Position numbers and translations under genes: made by a program. Shown in pieces: positions 36,570-45,253 of a stretch of 64,000 bases of DNA. Source of the DNA: Sphaerisporangium sp040649355 (GTDB lineage: Bacteria > Actinomycetota > Actinomycetes > Streptosporangiales > Streptosporangiaceae); contig NZ_JBICTU010000036.1 in the NCBI RefSeq assembly GCF_043197795.1, forward strand, positions 1 through 64,000, in the 5' to 3' direction. Position 1 is the stretch's first letter. Each line of letters begins with the position of its first letter. The notes under the pieces were generated by a model. The model did not search any database and had not been told where the DNA came from. It worked only from the letters and a program-made list of their open reading frames with translations.

Positions 36570-36979
36570 CGAGACCTCCAGTAGTCGATCGGCACGACGA
36601 ACCTCGATGTGAGAGCAGTGCCGCCGGGGACACAGACCATCGCCACGTCGGCCAGCCGTACCCGGCACGTGACGGCCACCGTGACCTTGCCGCCCGGGCG
36701 GAAGGAGCCGAGTTCCACGTTCACGCTGCGTCCGACGCATGTGACCCGCCTGCCTTTGAGTGCCGCCTCGGCCGCCGAGCGAGCGGCCGCCGCAGCCGAG
36801 GCCGGAGTGCGCGCGATCGAGGCTGCGCGCGCGGCCTGGTGGGCGGCGTTGTTCACCTCCAGCCGCGCCGCGACCAGACGCCCGGTGGCGACGGTCAGGA
36901 GAGCCAGCAGGATCAACAGCGGCGTGAGAAGCACCAGCTCGACGGCTGACGCTCCTCGGTCTTCTCGCGCAGAGCTCAT
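36566..36979 (-). CDS. TadE-like pilus protein
   Basis: A 137-residue pseudopilin: short charged N-terminus (MSSAREDRGASAVEL), one hydrophobic helix LVLLTPLLILLALLTVATG and then Ala-rich helix NNAAHQAARAAS leading to a beta domain with two Cys (CVGR, VTCRV) and a third in MVCVPG. The DRGASAVE segment is the TadE hallmark before the helix. It is coupled by ATGA and GTGA overlaps to its neighbours, giving a run of three TadE/G-type genes in series. Confidence 0.85.
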   Translation of the reverse strand: MSSAREDRGASAVELVLLTPLLILLALLTVATGRLVAARLEVNNAAHQAARAASIARTPASAAAAARSAAEAALKGRRVTCVGRSVNVELGSFRPGGKVTVAVTCRVRLADVAMVCVPGGTALTSRFVVPIDYWRSR

Positions 36980-37338
36980 CGGCCCTCTCCAGCGCCTCTG
37001 AATTTCTCCACCGGGCCGTAGGCCACCGAGCTCACCGGAAGGCGCAGGAACGGTACGACGGTTTCGGCGACTCCGCGGACTTCGACGCGGGCGGCGTCAG
37101 TGGTGCGAGACACCGAGACGTGGGCATCATGCAGTACCGAACGTCCGAGCCGGCCAAGCATCATCGTCGCTTTCGCCTGGCCGTCACCGGTGCCGGCTCC
37201 GTACACACGGGTGGACGCCAGGGCCTCCATGGCCGTCACCTGGGCCACGTGCGTGGCATGCTGCCAGATGCCGAACTGGGCGACGAGCAAGATGAGCAGC
37301 AGGACGAACGGGAACGCCAGGGTCGTCTCGGTGGTCAC
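36976..37338 (-). CDS. TadE-like pilus protein
   Basis: A protein of about 120 residues starting VTTETTLAFPFVLLLILLVA, with the TTE-x-A hallmark and single helix of TadE proteins. The QATHVAQVTAMEALASTRVYG helix and a small beta domain (AARVEVRGVAETVVPF) follow. No start has a good ribosome site; GTG 37338 is the first sensible codon after the end of the mini-pilin gene at 37350, and the frame continues upstream through that gene as a shadow. The stop overlaps the next start (ATGA). Confidence 0.7.
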   Translation of the reverse strand: MTTETTLAFPFVLLLILLVAQFGIWQHATHVAQVTAMEALASTRVYGAGTGDGQAKATMMLGRLGRSVLHDAHVSVSRTTDAARVEVRGVAETVVPFLRLPVSSVAYGPVEKFRGAGEGR

Positions 37339-37349
37339 GGCCCCGCGGT

Positions 37350-37553
37350 CTATCCAAGGTTGATGGACTTCGCCTTCGCCAGGACCTTGGCCAGCAGGAC
37401 GGCGCCGACCGCGATCGCGATGCCTACGAGGATCGCGGTGACGATCACGCTCTCGGTGGTGAAACTGCCCCGATCCGGCTTTTGCTGGGCGATGTGTCGG
37501 CACTGCTGCAGCCACTCCTTCATCGCGTTGGAGAGGATGATGAGTCGGATCAC
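37350..37553 (-). CDS. Flp-type mini-pilin
   Basis: A 67-residue protein consisting of a short basic leader, DRGSFTTESVIVTAIL, and one long hydrophobic helix (VGIAIAVGAVLLAKVLAKA). The size, the Glu at position +5 of the hydrophobic stretch (TTE) and the place between tadC and the TadE genes identify it as the major Flp pilin precursor of an actinobacterial Tad system. It would be cleaved before the helix by a TadV-type prepilin peptidase, which is not encoded in this window. Confidence 0.75.
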   Translation of the reverse strand: MIRLIILSNAMKEWLQQCRHIAQQKPDRGSFTTESVIVTAILVGIAIAVGAVLLAKVLAKAKSINLG

Positions 37554-37569
37554 CGTTACCTCCTTTGGT

Positions 37570-38460
37570 TCAGAATCCGGCGAGCACGGATGCGACGGCC
37601 GGATAGCCGATGAAGAGCAGGAAGCCGAAGAAGAGGCCGACCACGGGCAGGCTCATTCGTTCCGTGGCCCTCTGGGCGACGGTCTCGATCTCCGTCAGCT
37701 GGTGGGCCCGGATGGACGCCGCCTTGGCCGCGAGTGACTCGCGCACCCGGGCGCCTTCGGTCCCCGCAAGGCCGACTGCGGCGGCCAGTTCGGACAGCTC
37801 CCGTATGCCGTACTCCTCGCCCATCCGTCCGAGCGCCGCCCACGGCGTACGGCGCGCGGCGTGCGCGGCTTGCAGAGCGCCGCGGAGACGGACGAACGCC
37901 CATCCGTCGCCGCCTTGGGAAGCGTCGGCCAGCGCGCCATCGACTCCGCGGCCACCTGCGAGTGAGATGACGACCAGGTCTAGGAAGGCGGACAGCGCGT
38001 GACGGAACTCGGCTCGCCGCTCGTCGGCCTGGGACTTCACCGCCAGATCGGGCACGAAGAAGCCGAGTATCCCTAGCAGGGCGACGGACCAGACGGGGAT
38101 CTGCCACGGCACGGGGATACCGCTCAAGAGGACTACGGCGCACGCCGAGGGACCGAGCAAGGCGAAGATCAGCGCGGAAGTGGCCTTCTCACCGAGGTAG
38201 CGCTCCACGGACTTACCGCAGATGGCAAGATCGCGACGAGTGCGGGCACCGGGCAGGCCACGCGCTGCCAACGGCTTGATGAACGGGCCGCCCAGACGCC
38301 CGCTCCAGCCCGCGTCCGGATCGGCGGTAGGCCTGGGCGGAGTGCCGTGCCGCAGTCGCTGGAGCTCCTGAGCGAGGGTGAGACGACCAGGCCGGAGACC
38401 GAAAGCGATGGAGAGCAGGCCCAGGCCGATGCCCGCTCCGAGCAGCAATGCGAGCGCCAT
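37570..38460 (-). CDS. tadC: TadC, type II secretion F-domain inner-membrane protein
   Basis: A 296-residue inner-membrane platform protein with an N-terminal helix (ALALLLGAGIGLGLLSIAFG), two central helices (about 92-145) and a C-terminal helix (LPVVGLFFGFLLFIGYPAVA), and the T2SSF-type four-helix domain DLVVISLAGGRGVDGALADA. It pairs with TadB around the TadA ATPase to extend and retract the pilus. ATG 38460 overlaps the tadB stop as TGATG; a TTG one codon upstream is possible. Confidence 0.85.
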   Translation of the reverse strand: MALALLLGAGIGLGLLSIAFGLRPGRLTLAQELQRLRHGTPPRPTADPDAGWSGRLGGPFIKPLAARGLPGARTRRDLAICGKSVERYLGEKATSALIFALLGPSACAVVLLSGIPVPWQIPVWSVALLGILGFFVPDLAVKSQADERRAEFRHALSAFLDLVVISLAGGRGVDGALADASQGGDGWAFVRLRGALQAAHAARRTPWAALGRMGEEYGIRELSELAAAVGLAGTEGARVRESLAAKAASIRAHQLTEIETVAQRATERMSLPVVGLFFGFLLFIGYPAVASVLAGF

Positions 38461-39305
38461 CAATCATCGCCCCCGTGCAGGGTCGTCAGAATTCGTGCCG
38501 GTTCACCCACCTGGCTGAGCCTGTGGAGCATGAAGAACGACCCCGCGAAGATGAGTCCCGCGGCGAGCAGAACGACCTGTCCAAGAGCGGTGTCGTAGGG
38601 AACGAGGAAGTGGCGGTTGAACAGCATCAATCCGCCGACCATGGCGACGGTGGCGGCGACGATCGTCCTCACCGACGACCTGGTCTGGGCGCGCGCGGCG
38701 GCCACGCGTAGTCGCATCACGGCCTGGGCCCGAGCGGCGGACGCGAGGGTGCCGAGTAGCTCGCCGAGTTGGCCGGCCTGGCGTTTGGCGGCCAGGATCA
38801 GCGCGGCGCACACCAGGTCACCGGTCGGATCGGCGAGCTCGTCGGAAAGCTGCTTCAACGCCGACGATAGCCGCTCGCCCTGGTCCACTCGCGCGGCGAG
38901 CTCGGCGACCTGGGGCCGGATGGCCTCGGGGGCGATCGGTGCGGTGGCGCTGATCGCCTGGTGGAGTCCTGCCGAGGCGGCGAGGATGTCGCGGAGCATC
39001 TCGGTCCAGGCGGCGATGGCCTCGATGCGCGCCACGGTGCGTGTGTGCTCTCGGTCGGGGCCCAGCAGTTTCGGCAGGAACCAGGTGGCGAGGCCGGACA
39101 GGGCCGCGCCGACGGGCCATCGCGTGATCGCGCCTGCCAGGATCGCGACGCCGACACATGCGGCAAGCCGTACGAGCGTCTGGGGACTGGCACGGAAGCG
39201 GCGCTTCGCTTCGACCTCACGCCGCTTGAGGCCCGAGGCGACGACGAGGATGCCAATGCCGGCTACGACTCCGATCAGTGCCGTGAGGAGCGCCTTCTCT
39301 GTCAT
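38460..39305 (-). CDS. tadB: TadB, type II secretion F-domain inner-membrane protein
   Basis: A 281-residue partner of TadC with two N-terminal helices (LLTALIGVVAGIGILVVASG and one near 45-80), a T2SSF domain (WTEMLRDILAASAGLHQAIS) and two C-terminal helices (IVAATVAMVGGLMLFN, VVLLAAGLIFAGSFFML). The frame remains open far upstream, but the ATG at 39305 overlaps the tadA stop (ATGA) and begins the conserved sequence MTEKALLTALIG, so that start is used. Confidence 0.85.
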   Translation of the reverse strand: MTEKALLTALIGVVAGIGILVVASGLKRREVEAKRRFRASPQTLVRLAACVGVAILAGAITRWPVGAALSGLATWFLPKLLGPDREHTRTVARIEAIAAWTEMLRDILAASAGLHQAISATAPIAPEAIRPQVAELAARVDQGERLSSALKQLSDELADPTGDLVCAALILAAKRQAGQLGELLGTLASAARAQAVMRLRVAAARAQTRSSVRTIVAATVAMVGGLMLFNRHFLVPYDTALGQVVLLAAGLIFAGSFFMLHRLSQVGEPARILTTLHGGDD

Positions 39306-40591
39306 GACGCGAACCACTCCTCGACGTTGAGACCCGCGGCTTCGAGCTCGTCGACCGTCTCCGTCCGTAGCGGGTGGGCTCGCATCGCGCGACGCTCGGG
39401 CCCCGGCCGGCAGATCTCGTTGGACGTCACGGAGATGCCCTCGCAGCCGACGACTTCCCGGATGCTTGAGAGCACGCGCGTGCCATCGGGAGCGAAGGCC
39501 ATGTGGACCACGAAGTGCACGGCCTCGGAGACGAGTACGGCGCTGGCTTCCATCGGCAGTCGCTCGGGGGACTGGGCGGCGTAGGAGGCGAGTTTTGAGA
39601 ACGCGCCTTTGCTGGAGCTGGCGTGCAGGGTGCACATGGAGCCGTCGTTGCCCTGGCTCATCGCGTTGAGCATCGGGATGACCTCATCGCCACGAACCTC
39701 GCCGACGATCACTCGCCCGGGGGACATACCGAGGGCCGTCCGTACCAGGGCTGCGAGGGTGACCTGGCCTTGGCCCTCGACGTTTGCATGCCTGGCCTGC
39801 AGGGCGAGGACGTTGCCATGCGCGTCCTTGTCACGGTCGAGGCCGAGTTCGAAGTGCTCCTCGATGGTGACCAGCCGCTCGGCTCGCGGGATCTCCGAGG
39901 CCAGGCCGCGCAGCAGCGTGGTCTTCCCGCTGCCGGTGGCTCCCACGATGACGATGTTCTTGCGGGCACGCACGATGGCACGAAGAAGGTCTTCGATGCG
40001 CTCGTCGAAGCTGCCGTTCTTGCGCAACTCTGGCAGCGTCGCGCGAGGGTGCCTGTGGCGGCGGATCGACACCGCCGGCTGTCGAGAGACCGACATCACG
40101 GCGAACAGGCGCGAGCCGTCGGGCAACTCCATGGAAAGGATGGGAGAGCCGGGGTCGAACCGCCTCTCCCCCACCCCGAGTAGAGCAGCGGCCGTACGGA
40201 TGAGTTCGGCCAGATCCTCGTCCGAGTCGGCGACAGGGTGGACCTGTTCCTCTCTGCCGTCGGAGTAGGTGACGTGCACGTCGTTAAACGCGTTGGCGTT
40301 GATGTTCTCGATCTCAGGGTCATCGAGCAACGGCTGGAATCCGCCCAAGCCGAACAGCGCGTTCTCCACAGCTCGTGCGACAAGCGCCTCGGTGCCGGGG
40401 TCCAGCGGTGGACGGCCTGTTTCGATGGCCTGGCGGGTGTAGGCGTCCAGAGCGTCAGTGAGCAGCTCTCTGCCGTACTCCTTACGGTCCTGGGGGGTCA
40501 TCGGCGGGCGGCCGCTCTCCTCGTCCGCCTGGCTGCGCGCGGCGAGCTGGTCGGCGACCTCGGCACGTAGTTGCCTGATGATCTCGTTCAT
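39302..40591 (-). CDS. tadA: TadA/CpaF pilus assembly ATPase
   Basis: A 429-residue secretion ATPase. The N-terminal domain (about 1-190) carries the FQPLLDDPEIENINANAFND segment. The motor domain has Walker A VGATGSGKTT near 215-223, the Asp box VTIEEHFELGL, a Walker B region PGRVIVGEVRGDEVIPMLNA and the His box CTLHASS. These are the standard CpaF motifs and all are intact. It powers Flp pilus assembly at the inner face of the membrane. It is coupled by ATGA overlaps to the TadZ-like gene upstream and tadB downstream. Confidence 0.93.
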   Translation of the reverse strand: MNEIIRQLRAEVADQLAARSQADEESGRPPMTPQDRKEYGRELLTDALDAYTRQAIETGRPPLDPGTEALVARAVENALFGLGGFQPLLDDPEIENINANAFNDVHVTYSDGREEQVHPVADSDEDLAELIRTAAALLGVGERRFDPGSPILSMELPDGSRLFAVMSVSRQPAVSIRRHRHPRATLPELRKNGSFDERIEDLLRAIVRARKNIVIVGATGSGKTTLLRGLASEIPRAERLVTIEEHFELGLDRDKDAHGNVLALQARHANVEGQGQVTLAALVRTALGMSPGRVIVGEVRGDEVIPMLNAMSQGNDGSMCTLHASSSKGAFSKLASYAAQSPERLPMEASAVLVSEAVHFVVHMAFAPDGTRVLSSIREVVGCEGISVTSNEICRPGPERRAMRAHPLRTETVDELEAAGLNVEEWFAS

Positions 40592-41280
40592 AGGGACGCC
40601 TCCAGCGGAGCGACCTCCGACAGGGCCAGGCCGATCCGGCGGGCGGCCCTGACCACGCGGGTCCGTTGCCGCCGTCCTTCGAGGAACGCGTGGGCCGCCG
40701 GGTCATGGGCGATGTGAGCCCGGATACCGAGCCCGATGGCCTGGGTGACCTCCCGAGGGGGATAGGTGCCGCGGCCGACCAGGACGACCTCAGCGTGCGG
40801 GACGGCGTCCCCCAGGTCCTGGAGGTGCGCGAGCTCGGTCAGCCTGGGACGCGCCAGGACGAGGACTCGGTCCGCGCTCGCGGCGAGCTGCTTCGAAGTA
40901 CCCGTGAGCCGGCCCAGGTCGGCGATGATGGTGATGTCGGGAGACAGCTTCTTGAGGACATCCGGAAGCGTGACCGTCAATGCCGACAGAGCCGCGTGCG
41001 CCTGGTCCTGCCTGACCGGAGCGGTGATGACGCGAAGGCCCCTGGGCAGAGCCTGTGTGTGTTTGAACAGCACGTCCGGCTCCTGGTTGCGGCGGAGCTC
41101 GGTGGCCAGTGACGCGATGCCGGGGTCGGGTTGGAGCCGGAAGTGCCCTGCCAGGTCGCCGCCAGAGGCGTCCAGTTCCGCAAGGACCACCTCGCCGGCC
41201 GGCCAGGTGGCGGCAAGCGCGAGCGCGAACGTGGTCACGCCCGGCGAGTTCTTCATCGAGGCCACGCCGATCACGGTCAT
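40588..41280 (-). CDS. TadZ/CpaE-like ParA-family localisation protein
   Basis: A 230-residue MinD/ParA-fold protein. The N-terminal VIGVASMKNSPGVTTFAL holds a deviant Walker A in which the usual KGGVGKT is KNSPGVTT, so the second Lys is lost. The ELDASGGDLAGHF strand and IIADLGRLTG follow as Walker A' and B equivalents. TadZ proteins place the Tad machine at the pole and many have altered P-loops. Its ATG overlaps the CpaB stop and its stop overlaps the tadA start. Confidence 0.8.
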   Translation of the reverse strand: MTVIGVASMKNSPGVTTFALALAATWPAGEVVLAELDASGGDLAGHFRLQPDPGIASLATELRRNQEPDVLFKHTQALPRGLRVITAPVRQDQAHAALSALTVTLPDVLKKLSPDITIIADLGRLTGTSKQLAASADRVLVLARPRLTELAHLQDLGDAVPHAEVVLVGRGTYPPREVTQAIGLGIRAHIAHDPAAHAFLEGRRQRTRVVRAARRIGLALSEVAPLEASL

Positions 41281-41915
41281 GGCTCCTCCGGGGAGATCTG
41301 CATCACGCTGACGAGGCCCTGCGCGGCTGGCCCAGTGATCTTCTCGGCGTCGCTCTTGGCGAGCAGGAGCGTCACGACGGCCGGATTCTGCGGCTGCTCC
41401 GAATGGCGGACCCGGGTCACCACCGCGACCACGATCACCGTGTTGACCTTGACGTCCGCGACCGGTTCACCCGGGACGACGGCTACAGCGACGCGATCGC
41501 CAGAGGCGAGGTCGGGTGGGTACTGGCCCGGCTTGACCGCGACTCCGATCACAGCCTGGCCCGGCTGAGGGTAGGCCGGATCGCCGACGTTCCCCTCCGT
41601 AAGCAATGTGCCCGCGACCACCGGAACCCTGAGCGTCCTGCCGATCACGGTCTTGGCGCGACCGGGTGGAATGACCTTCGCATCCACGGATCCCTTGACG
41701 GGACGCAGGTCCGCAGCCGTGAGTGTATGGCCGACAGGCAGATCCGTCTGCACGGCTAACGCCCCTTCGGGACTCTCGGTCCGTAAGGTGATCGCCGCGG
41801 AGCCGAACGCGCACGCCATTACCAGGAGGCCGCCGAAAAGCACTCGTCCCGTACTACGCCGCCTCTTTGGTGTTCCGGTTGCCGGACGCACCGGCTTGAC
41901 CGTTGTCGTGGCCAC
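41277..41915 (-). CDS. CpaB-like SAF-domain pilus assembly protein
   Basis: A 212-residue protein: basic N-terminus, transmembrane helix (VLFGGLLVMACAFGSAAITL), then a SAF domain (AVQTDLPVGHTLTAADLRPV, PVVAGTLLTEGNV) and an RcpC/CpaB-type beta region (VIGVAVKPGQYPPDLASGDRV). CpaB stabilises the pilus channel in the envelope. GTG 41915 has AGGGGA about 6 nt upstream. A second SAF protein is encoded at 43673-44374, so the locus carries two. Confidence 0.8.
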   Translation of the reverse strand: MATTTVKPVRPATGTPKRRRSTGRVLFGGLLVMACAFGSAAITLRTESPEGALAVQTDLPVGHTLTAADLRPVKGSVDAKVIPPGRAKTVIGRTLRVPVVAGTLLTEGNVGDPAYPQPGQAVIGVAVKPGQYPPDLASGDRVAVAVVPGEPVADVKVNTVIVVAVVTRVRHSEQPQNPAVVTLLLAKSDAEKITGPAAQGLVSVMQISPEEP

Positions 41916-41927
41916 TGGTTCCCCTGT

Positions 41928-42807
41928 TCAAGACGTGACGATCGCTTGCGACTCGGCAACGCGGAAGCTCGCGGCCGCGGAGGTGGTCAGGGACGGAAGG
42001 GCGCCGCTCTGCCCCAGAGCGGTCCAGGTGATGCTCCACGTGATCGTCGCCGTCACCCGGTATCTGGCGTTGGGCGCCTGCGCGCTCGATTCCATATAGG
42101 TGTGGCCGCATGTGGGAGACGGTCGCCGTGGATCATTCTTGCCGTCCCGGTAGGTCGTACCGGGTCCCCTGCAGGTAACCGTCGTCCCGTCCCCCATGAT
42201 CCAGGTGACGCGCAGCGGCGTCGCGGTGGCGGTCGCGGTGATCCCACCGGCCGAGGCGGTGGACGTGTAGGCGTGCCAGGTAGCGGGCGAGATCGCCAAC
42301 CAGATGGGCAGCCGGACCAGTTGTGGGTCTACCGGCCGGGGCGATGAGTTGATCTTAAGGGCCGGAAGGACGAAGCGACTTCTCGCCATCAAGGCCACCG
42401 CCAGAGGAGTGATGAACGGCTCGTCGGCGCCTTCCCTGTCCGGGGGTGTCCGCCGGACCGGCGTCGTGAACCACCATTCCGGGCTGGCCAGGGCACGTGA
42501 TCATCATCCAACGTCCGCTGTCCATCGCTCCTGCAGGGGGATTCGCAGGTGCCGACGTGCAGTGCGGCGCTGATCCGGCCCGTAAACCGCCGCCACCACC
42601 CCGGCCGCCGCCGCGGGGTCCTCCGAGCGTGGGAGGTGCCTTCCACCAGCGTCGAGCCTCGGTCGCGCAGCCTGGTCCGCCTTTGGAACCGCAGGTGATG
42701 AACGCGCTGGTACCCCCGTCATCACCATCCGCTAATGCGGCGCTATCTGGAAAGGTCGCTAGAGCGGCACAGGCTGCCGCGACAAGGACAAAGTTGCGCG
42801 TCAGCAT
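41928..42807 (-). pseudogene. Secreted Tad-locus protein with PKD-like domain, frameshifted
   Basis: The N-terminal half (ATG 42807, signal peptide LVAAACAALATFPDSAALA, then CGSKGGPGC and TCPGQPG) and the C-terminal half (ITPLAVALMARSRFVLPALK, then ASAGGITATATATPLRVTWIMGDGTTVTC) belong to one family commonly found beside actinobacterial tad genes, but lie in different frames. The switch lies at about 42474-42482, in CCCGGAATGG. The C-terminal part is a small PKD-like beta domain with MGDG and two Cys. One indel or a sequence error explains it. If real, only a truncated secreted protein of about 150 residues ending at 42355 is made, plus possibly an ATG-started C-terminal piece from 42398. Confidence 0.7.
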
Positions 42808-43364
42808 GTCCCCGCCTCCCTCAGCACGAAGCCGGTGACGTACCAGACGTCCTTACGCAGGGTGAGTTCCGCAGTGGTCTTGTGCCGACCGGCAGGCGCT
42901 GCCCCCCTCGCGGGTTCCCCTGATCTCGTGTGCACCACGAACCTGGTGTCATCCACGCAATCGGTGATCTTGGCCTTGGTCGGTTTCGACTCGGGTACAA
43001 GAGAGGTGATCTGGGGATCGAGAATGGGTTCACCTTTGATCACCTGCCTTTTCTGGTCGGCAAGCCACAGGCCGTGCCGCAGAATGATCAGGGCGTCCCC
43101 GGTCGCGTGCTCCTCGAGCTGAGCAGCATCCCAGTCCGCGGCCTGCGCTGCCGAGACGAAGTCTCGCCACATGCCCCGATAGGCAGTCATAACGGCTTCC
43201 TTCACCGACTCCCGAGGGTCACCCGACGGGGCCTCGGAATTGGGCGAAGGCGCCGGACTAGATGGCGGATCGGCATTCTCTGAGCCGGACTGGCATGCGG
43301 CGATCGTAACGAGCAGCACAGCTGCAACTGTCCGGGAGCCACAGGACGCATACCGTCGCCACAT
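42801..43364 (-). CDS. Lipoprotein of the Tad locus
   Basis: A 187-residue lipoprotein: signal sequence AAVLLVTIAAC with lipobox Cys near residue 24, a Ser/Pro linker (about 25-50), then a globular domain with WRDFVSAAQAADWDAAQLEE and VDDTRFVVHTRSG that resembles small NTF2-like secreted domains. It is the first minus-strand gene after a 308-bp gap and overlaps the next gene start, so it probably opens the tad operon. Similar lipoproteins are typical of actinobacterial Tad loci; their role is unknown. Confidence 0.7.
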   Translation of the reverse strand: MWRRYASCGSRTVAAVLLVTIAACQSGSENADPPSSPAPSPNSEAPSGDPRESVKEAVMTAYRGMWRDFVSAAQAADWDAAQLEEHATGDALIILRHGLWLADQKRQVIKGEPILDPQITSLVPESKPTKAKITDCVDDTRFVVHTRSGEPARGAAPAGRHKTTAELTLRKDVWYVTGFVLREAGTC

Positions 43365-43672
43365 GAGATTCCTCGCAGGTCGAGAGGAAATAACTGCGTG
43401 GAGTAGTCAGATTAATACGGAGCGTCGCGGAGGTCTAGTAGCAGATTCCGACTCTTGCGAGCCAGCTCCGGAGACTGATTACATGTACCCTCTTTACCTC
43501 AAATGGGCCACAATGAGGCGCAGGCCCCGGCCATTAAGACACAAGCAATTTATCTCGCCCTAGCGTAATTATTCGGGCATATCGTCCCATGCTTGCAAAT
43601 GCGCTTGTGGCGAGCCGGCCCAGGCGCCGACGACGGGAAGCGGGCGGCGATGGCCCCTGATGGGCGCCGGGT
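43365..43672. other. Intergenic region, AT-richer, likely tad operon promoter
   Basis: 308 bp without a gene, between the second CpaB-like gene and the lipoprotein gene, both read on the minus strand. The stretch near 43400-43570 is AT-richer (ATTAATACGG, AAGCAATTTATCTC, GTAATTATTCGG). It probably holds the promoter of the lipoprotein-to-LysM-BTAD run. I see no hairpin or binding repeat I can defend. Confidence 0.45.
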
Positions 43673-44374
43673 TCAGCGCGCCGCAGGGAGTTCCGCCAGG
43701 ACGATCTCGCCGACGGAGGCGTAGGCGGCGACGGCCGGGGAGACGGTGCTGTCCACGATCACCGTGACCATGCCGGACGGCCCGCCTGCGGTCGGGGCTT
43801 CGACGCTGTCGATCCGTGCACTGGGTGCCAGTACCCGGTATCGCCCTTCGGAGGAGCCCTGAACCGGTGCGTGGATGACCTGCACCCGGTAGCCAGCCTT
43901 CAAGTCGCTGGGGAACTGGCCGGGCTTGAGCGCCAAGCCGACACGGGCCGTGCCCGCCCCGAGCTCCGGGCTGGACGCGATGGCCATCGACTCGGTCAGC
44001 ACCGTTCCTGGCAGGAGGCTGACCGGGGCGAAGTACTGGGCATAGTGCTCCCGCTGCGACCAAGGCAGGTAATCGATCCCGGTATCGGCGAGCTGCACTT
44101 CCTCCATCGCGGCCAGACTGAGCGGCTGCCCCGCACCGATCTGCTGGCTCAGCCGGATTGCGGCGACCCGGTTGCCGCTACGTACGACGAGCAAGGTAGT
44201 GGCCAGCGCGCCACCCAATATGAGCAAAACAGCGAGCCCGGCGAGGGCCGGCCGGCGCTGGCGAACCGGCATGGGCAGCCTGCGCGCAGCCGGCTCGGAC
44301 AGAAAGCCGGCCCCGTCCTCCACGGCACCCGCGGGGCTTGGGCGTTGAGGAGCAGGGGTTGGGCGGATCCTCAT
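43673..44374 (-). CDS. Second CpaB-like SAF-domain protein
   Basis: A 233-residue protein with a Pro-rich cytosolic N-terminus, a transmembrane helix (ALAGLAVLLILGGALATTLL), a SAF domain (LSQQIGAGQPLSLAAMEEVQ, PVSLLPGTVLTESMAI) and the LALKPGQFPSDLKAGYRVQV strand that also occurs in the other SAF protein of this locus. The ATG at 44374 has GGGAG 8 nt upstream. It has its own transcription start and lies upstream of the main tad operon, diverging from a secreted-protein gene. Confidence 0.75.
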   Translation of the reverse strand: MRIRPTPAPQRPSPAGAVEDGAGFLSEPAARRLPMPVRQRRPALAGLAVLLILGGALATTLLVVRSGNRVAAIRLSQQIGAGQPLSLAAMEEVQLADTGIDYLPWSQREHYAQYFAPVSLLPGTVLTESMAIASSPELGAGTARVGLALKPGQFPSDLKAGYRVQVIHAPVQGSSEGRYRVLAPSARIDSVEAPTAGGPSGMVTVIVDSTVSPAVAAYASVGEIVLAELPAAR

Positions 44375-44516
44375 GGAATGCTCCCTGATTCGCTCACACA
44401 GTGAAGCGATGGCTACAGCTGCGAGTCGACTATCTACTTCTTCACTTAGCGTGTGCGTTATATTACTGAAAGTCGCCGGACGTGGTGCCGTGCTCCCCAT
44501 CGTTGAGGAGGTCTCC

Positions 44517-44885
44517 ATGTTTCGCCGGACCACCGCAGTGGTCGTCACTGTCGCCCTCGTCACCTTGGCTGCCGCCCCGGCCCTGGCAGCAACCGGCCCA
44601 TGGAGCGACCACTACGGCAACGCCGGCAAGGCCACGGTTGCCGCCGACCGCAGAAGCATCACCGTTTGCGATCTCGACAACCACGACACTCTACGGTTCA
44701 AGGTCGACTTCGCGACGGACAAACTGGTCGGTCCCACCATCTACACCGTGGTAGCCCCACAAGGGGGATGCAGCAGCGACCGGACATACGTCAGCTGGAT
44801 CAAGGTATTCAAGCTGTGCGTCGGACACCGGATCATCAGCGAAATCGGCTGGGACTCCTGCAACCTCCCCGTGTACACGAAATGA
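44517..44885 (+). CDS. Small secreted protein
   Basis: A 122-residue exported protein: signal peptide FRRTTAVVVTVALVTLAAAP with predicted cleavage after ALA, then a roughly 95-residue mature domain with four Cys (CDLDNHD, GGCSSD, KLCVGH, DSCNLP) that could form two disulfides. GAGGAGG lies 6 nt before the ATG. The mature part is compact and reminiscent of small secreted beta proteins, but no family is recognised. It diverges from the second CpaB-like gene; a role at the cell surface is the only safe inference. Confidence 0.65.
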   Translation: MFRRTTAVVVTVALVTLAAAPALAATGPWSDHYGNAGKATVAADRRSITVCDLDNHDTLRFKVDFATDKLVGPTIYTVVAPQGGCSSDRTYVSWIKVFKLCVGHRIISEIGWDSCNLPVYTK

Positions 44886-45055
44886 GGAGCGGACACACCC
44901 CGTGACGACGCCACCCGAGTGGCGCGGAGGCGCTGGGCGGGTCTGTCGTTATTTGTACAGTCCCGGCATCGGCCGATCAGTGCAGGAACCGCTTCAGGGG
45001 GTCGCTGAGCGATCACATTCGCGTGAGCCGGTCGCCAGTCCGCTGACAGGCCGTC

Positions 45056-45253
45056 TCAGCCGCCCGGGGTGATCAGGTGTAGGTCTGGACAGCGATAAGC
45101 CACAGGGTGAAGGTCCCAGCGAACGCGAGTCCACCGCCGAGGATGGCCCGGGCAGCGATGGTTCTGCCACCAGGTGACGATACCGGCGAGGAGAGCGATG
45201 ATCGCTCCGACGGCCAGGCCGAGCAGCAGCGTCAGGGTGTCAACGGCCGTCAC
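45056..45253 (-). CDS. Small membrane protein
   Basis: A 65-residue protein with one strong transmembrane helix (TLLLGLAVGAIIALLAGIVT) and a basic Trp/Cys-containing tail (NHRCPGHPRRWTRVRWDLHP). It overlaps the stop of the upstream minus-strand gene as ATGA, which supports its being real. Size and composition are typical of actinophage or plasmid accessory membrane peptides. No function is readable. Confidence 0.5.
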   Translation of the reverse strand: MTAVDTLTLLLGLAVGAIIALLAGIVTWWQNHRCPGHPRRWTRVRWDLHPVAYRCPDLHLITPGG

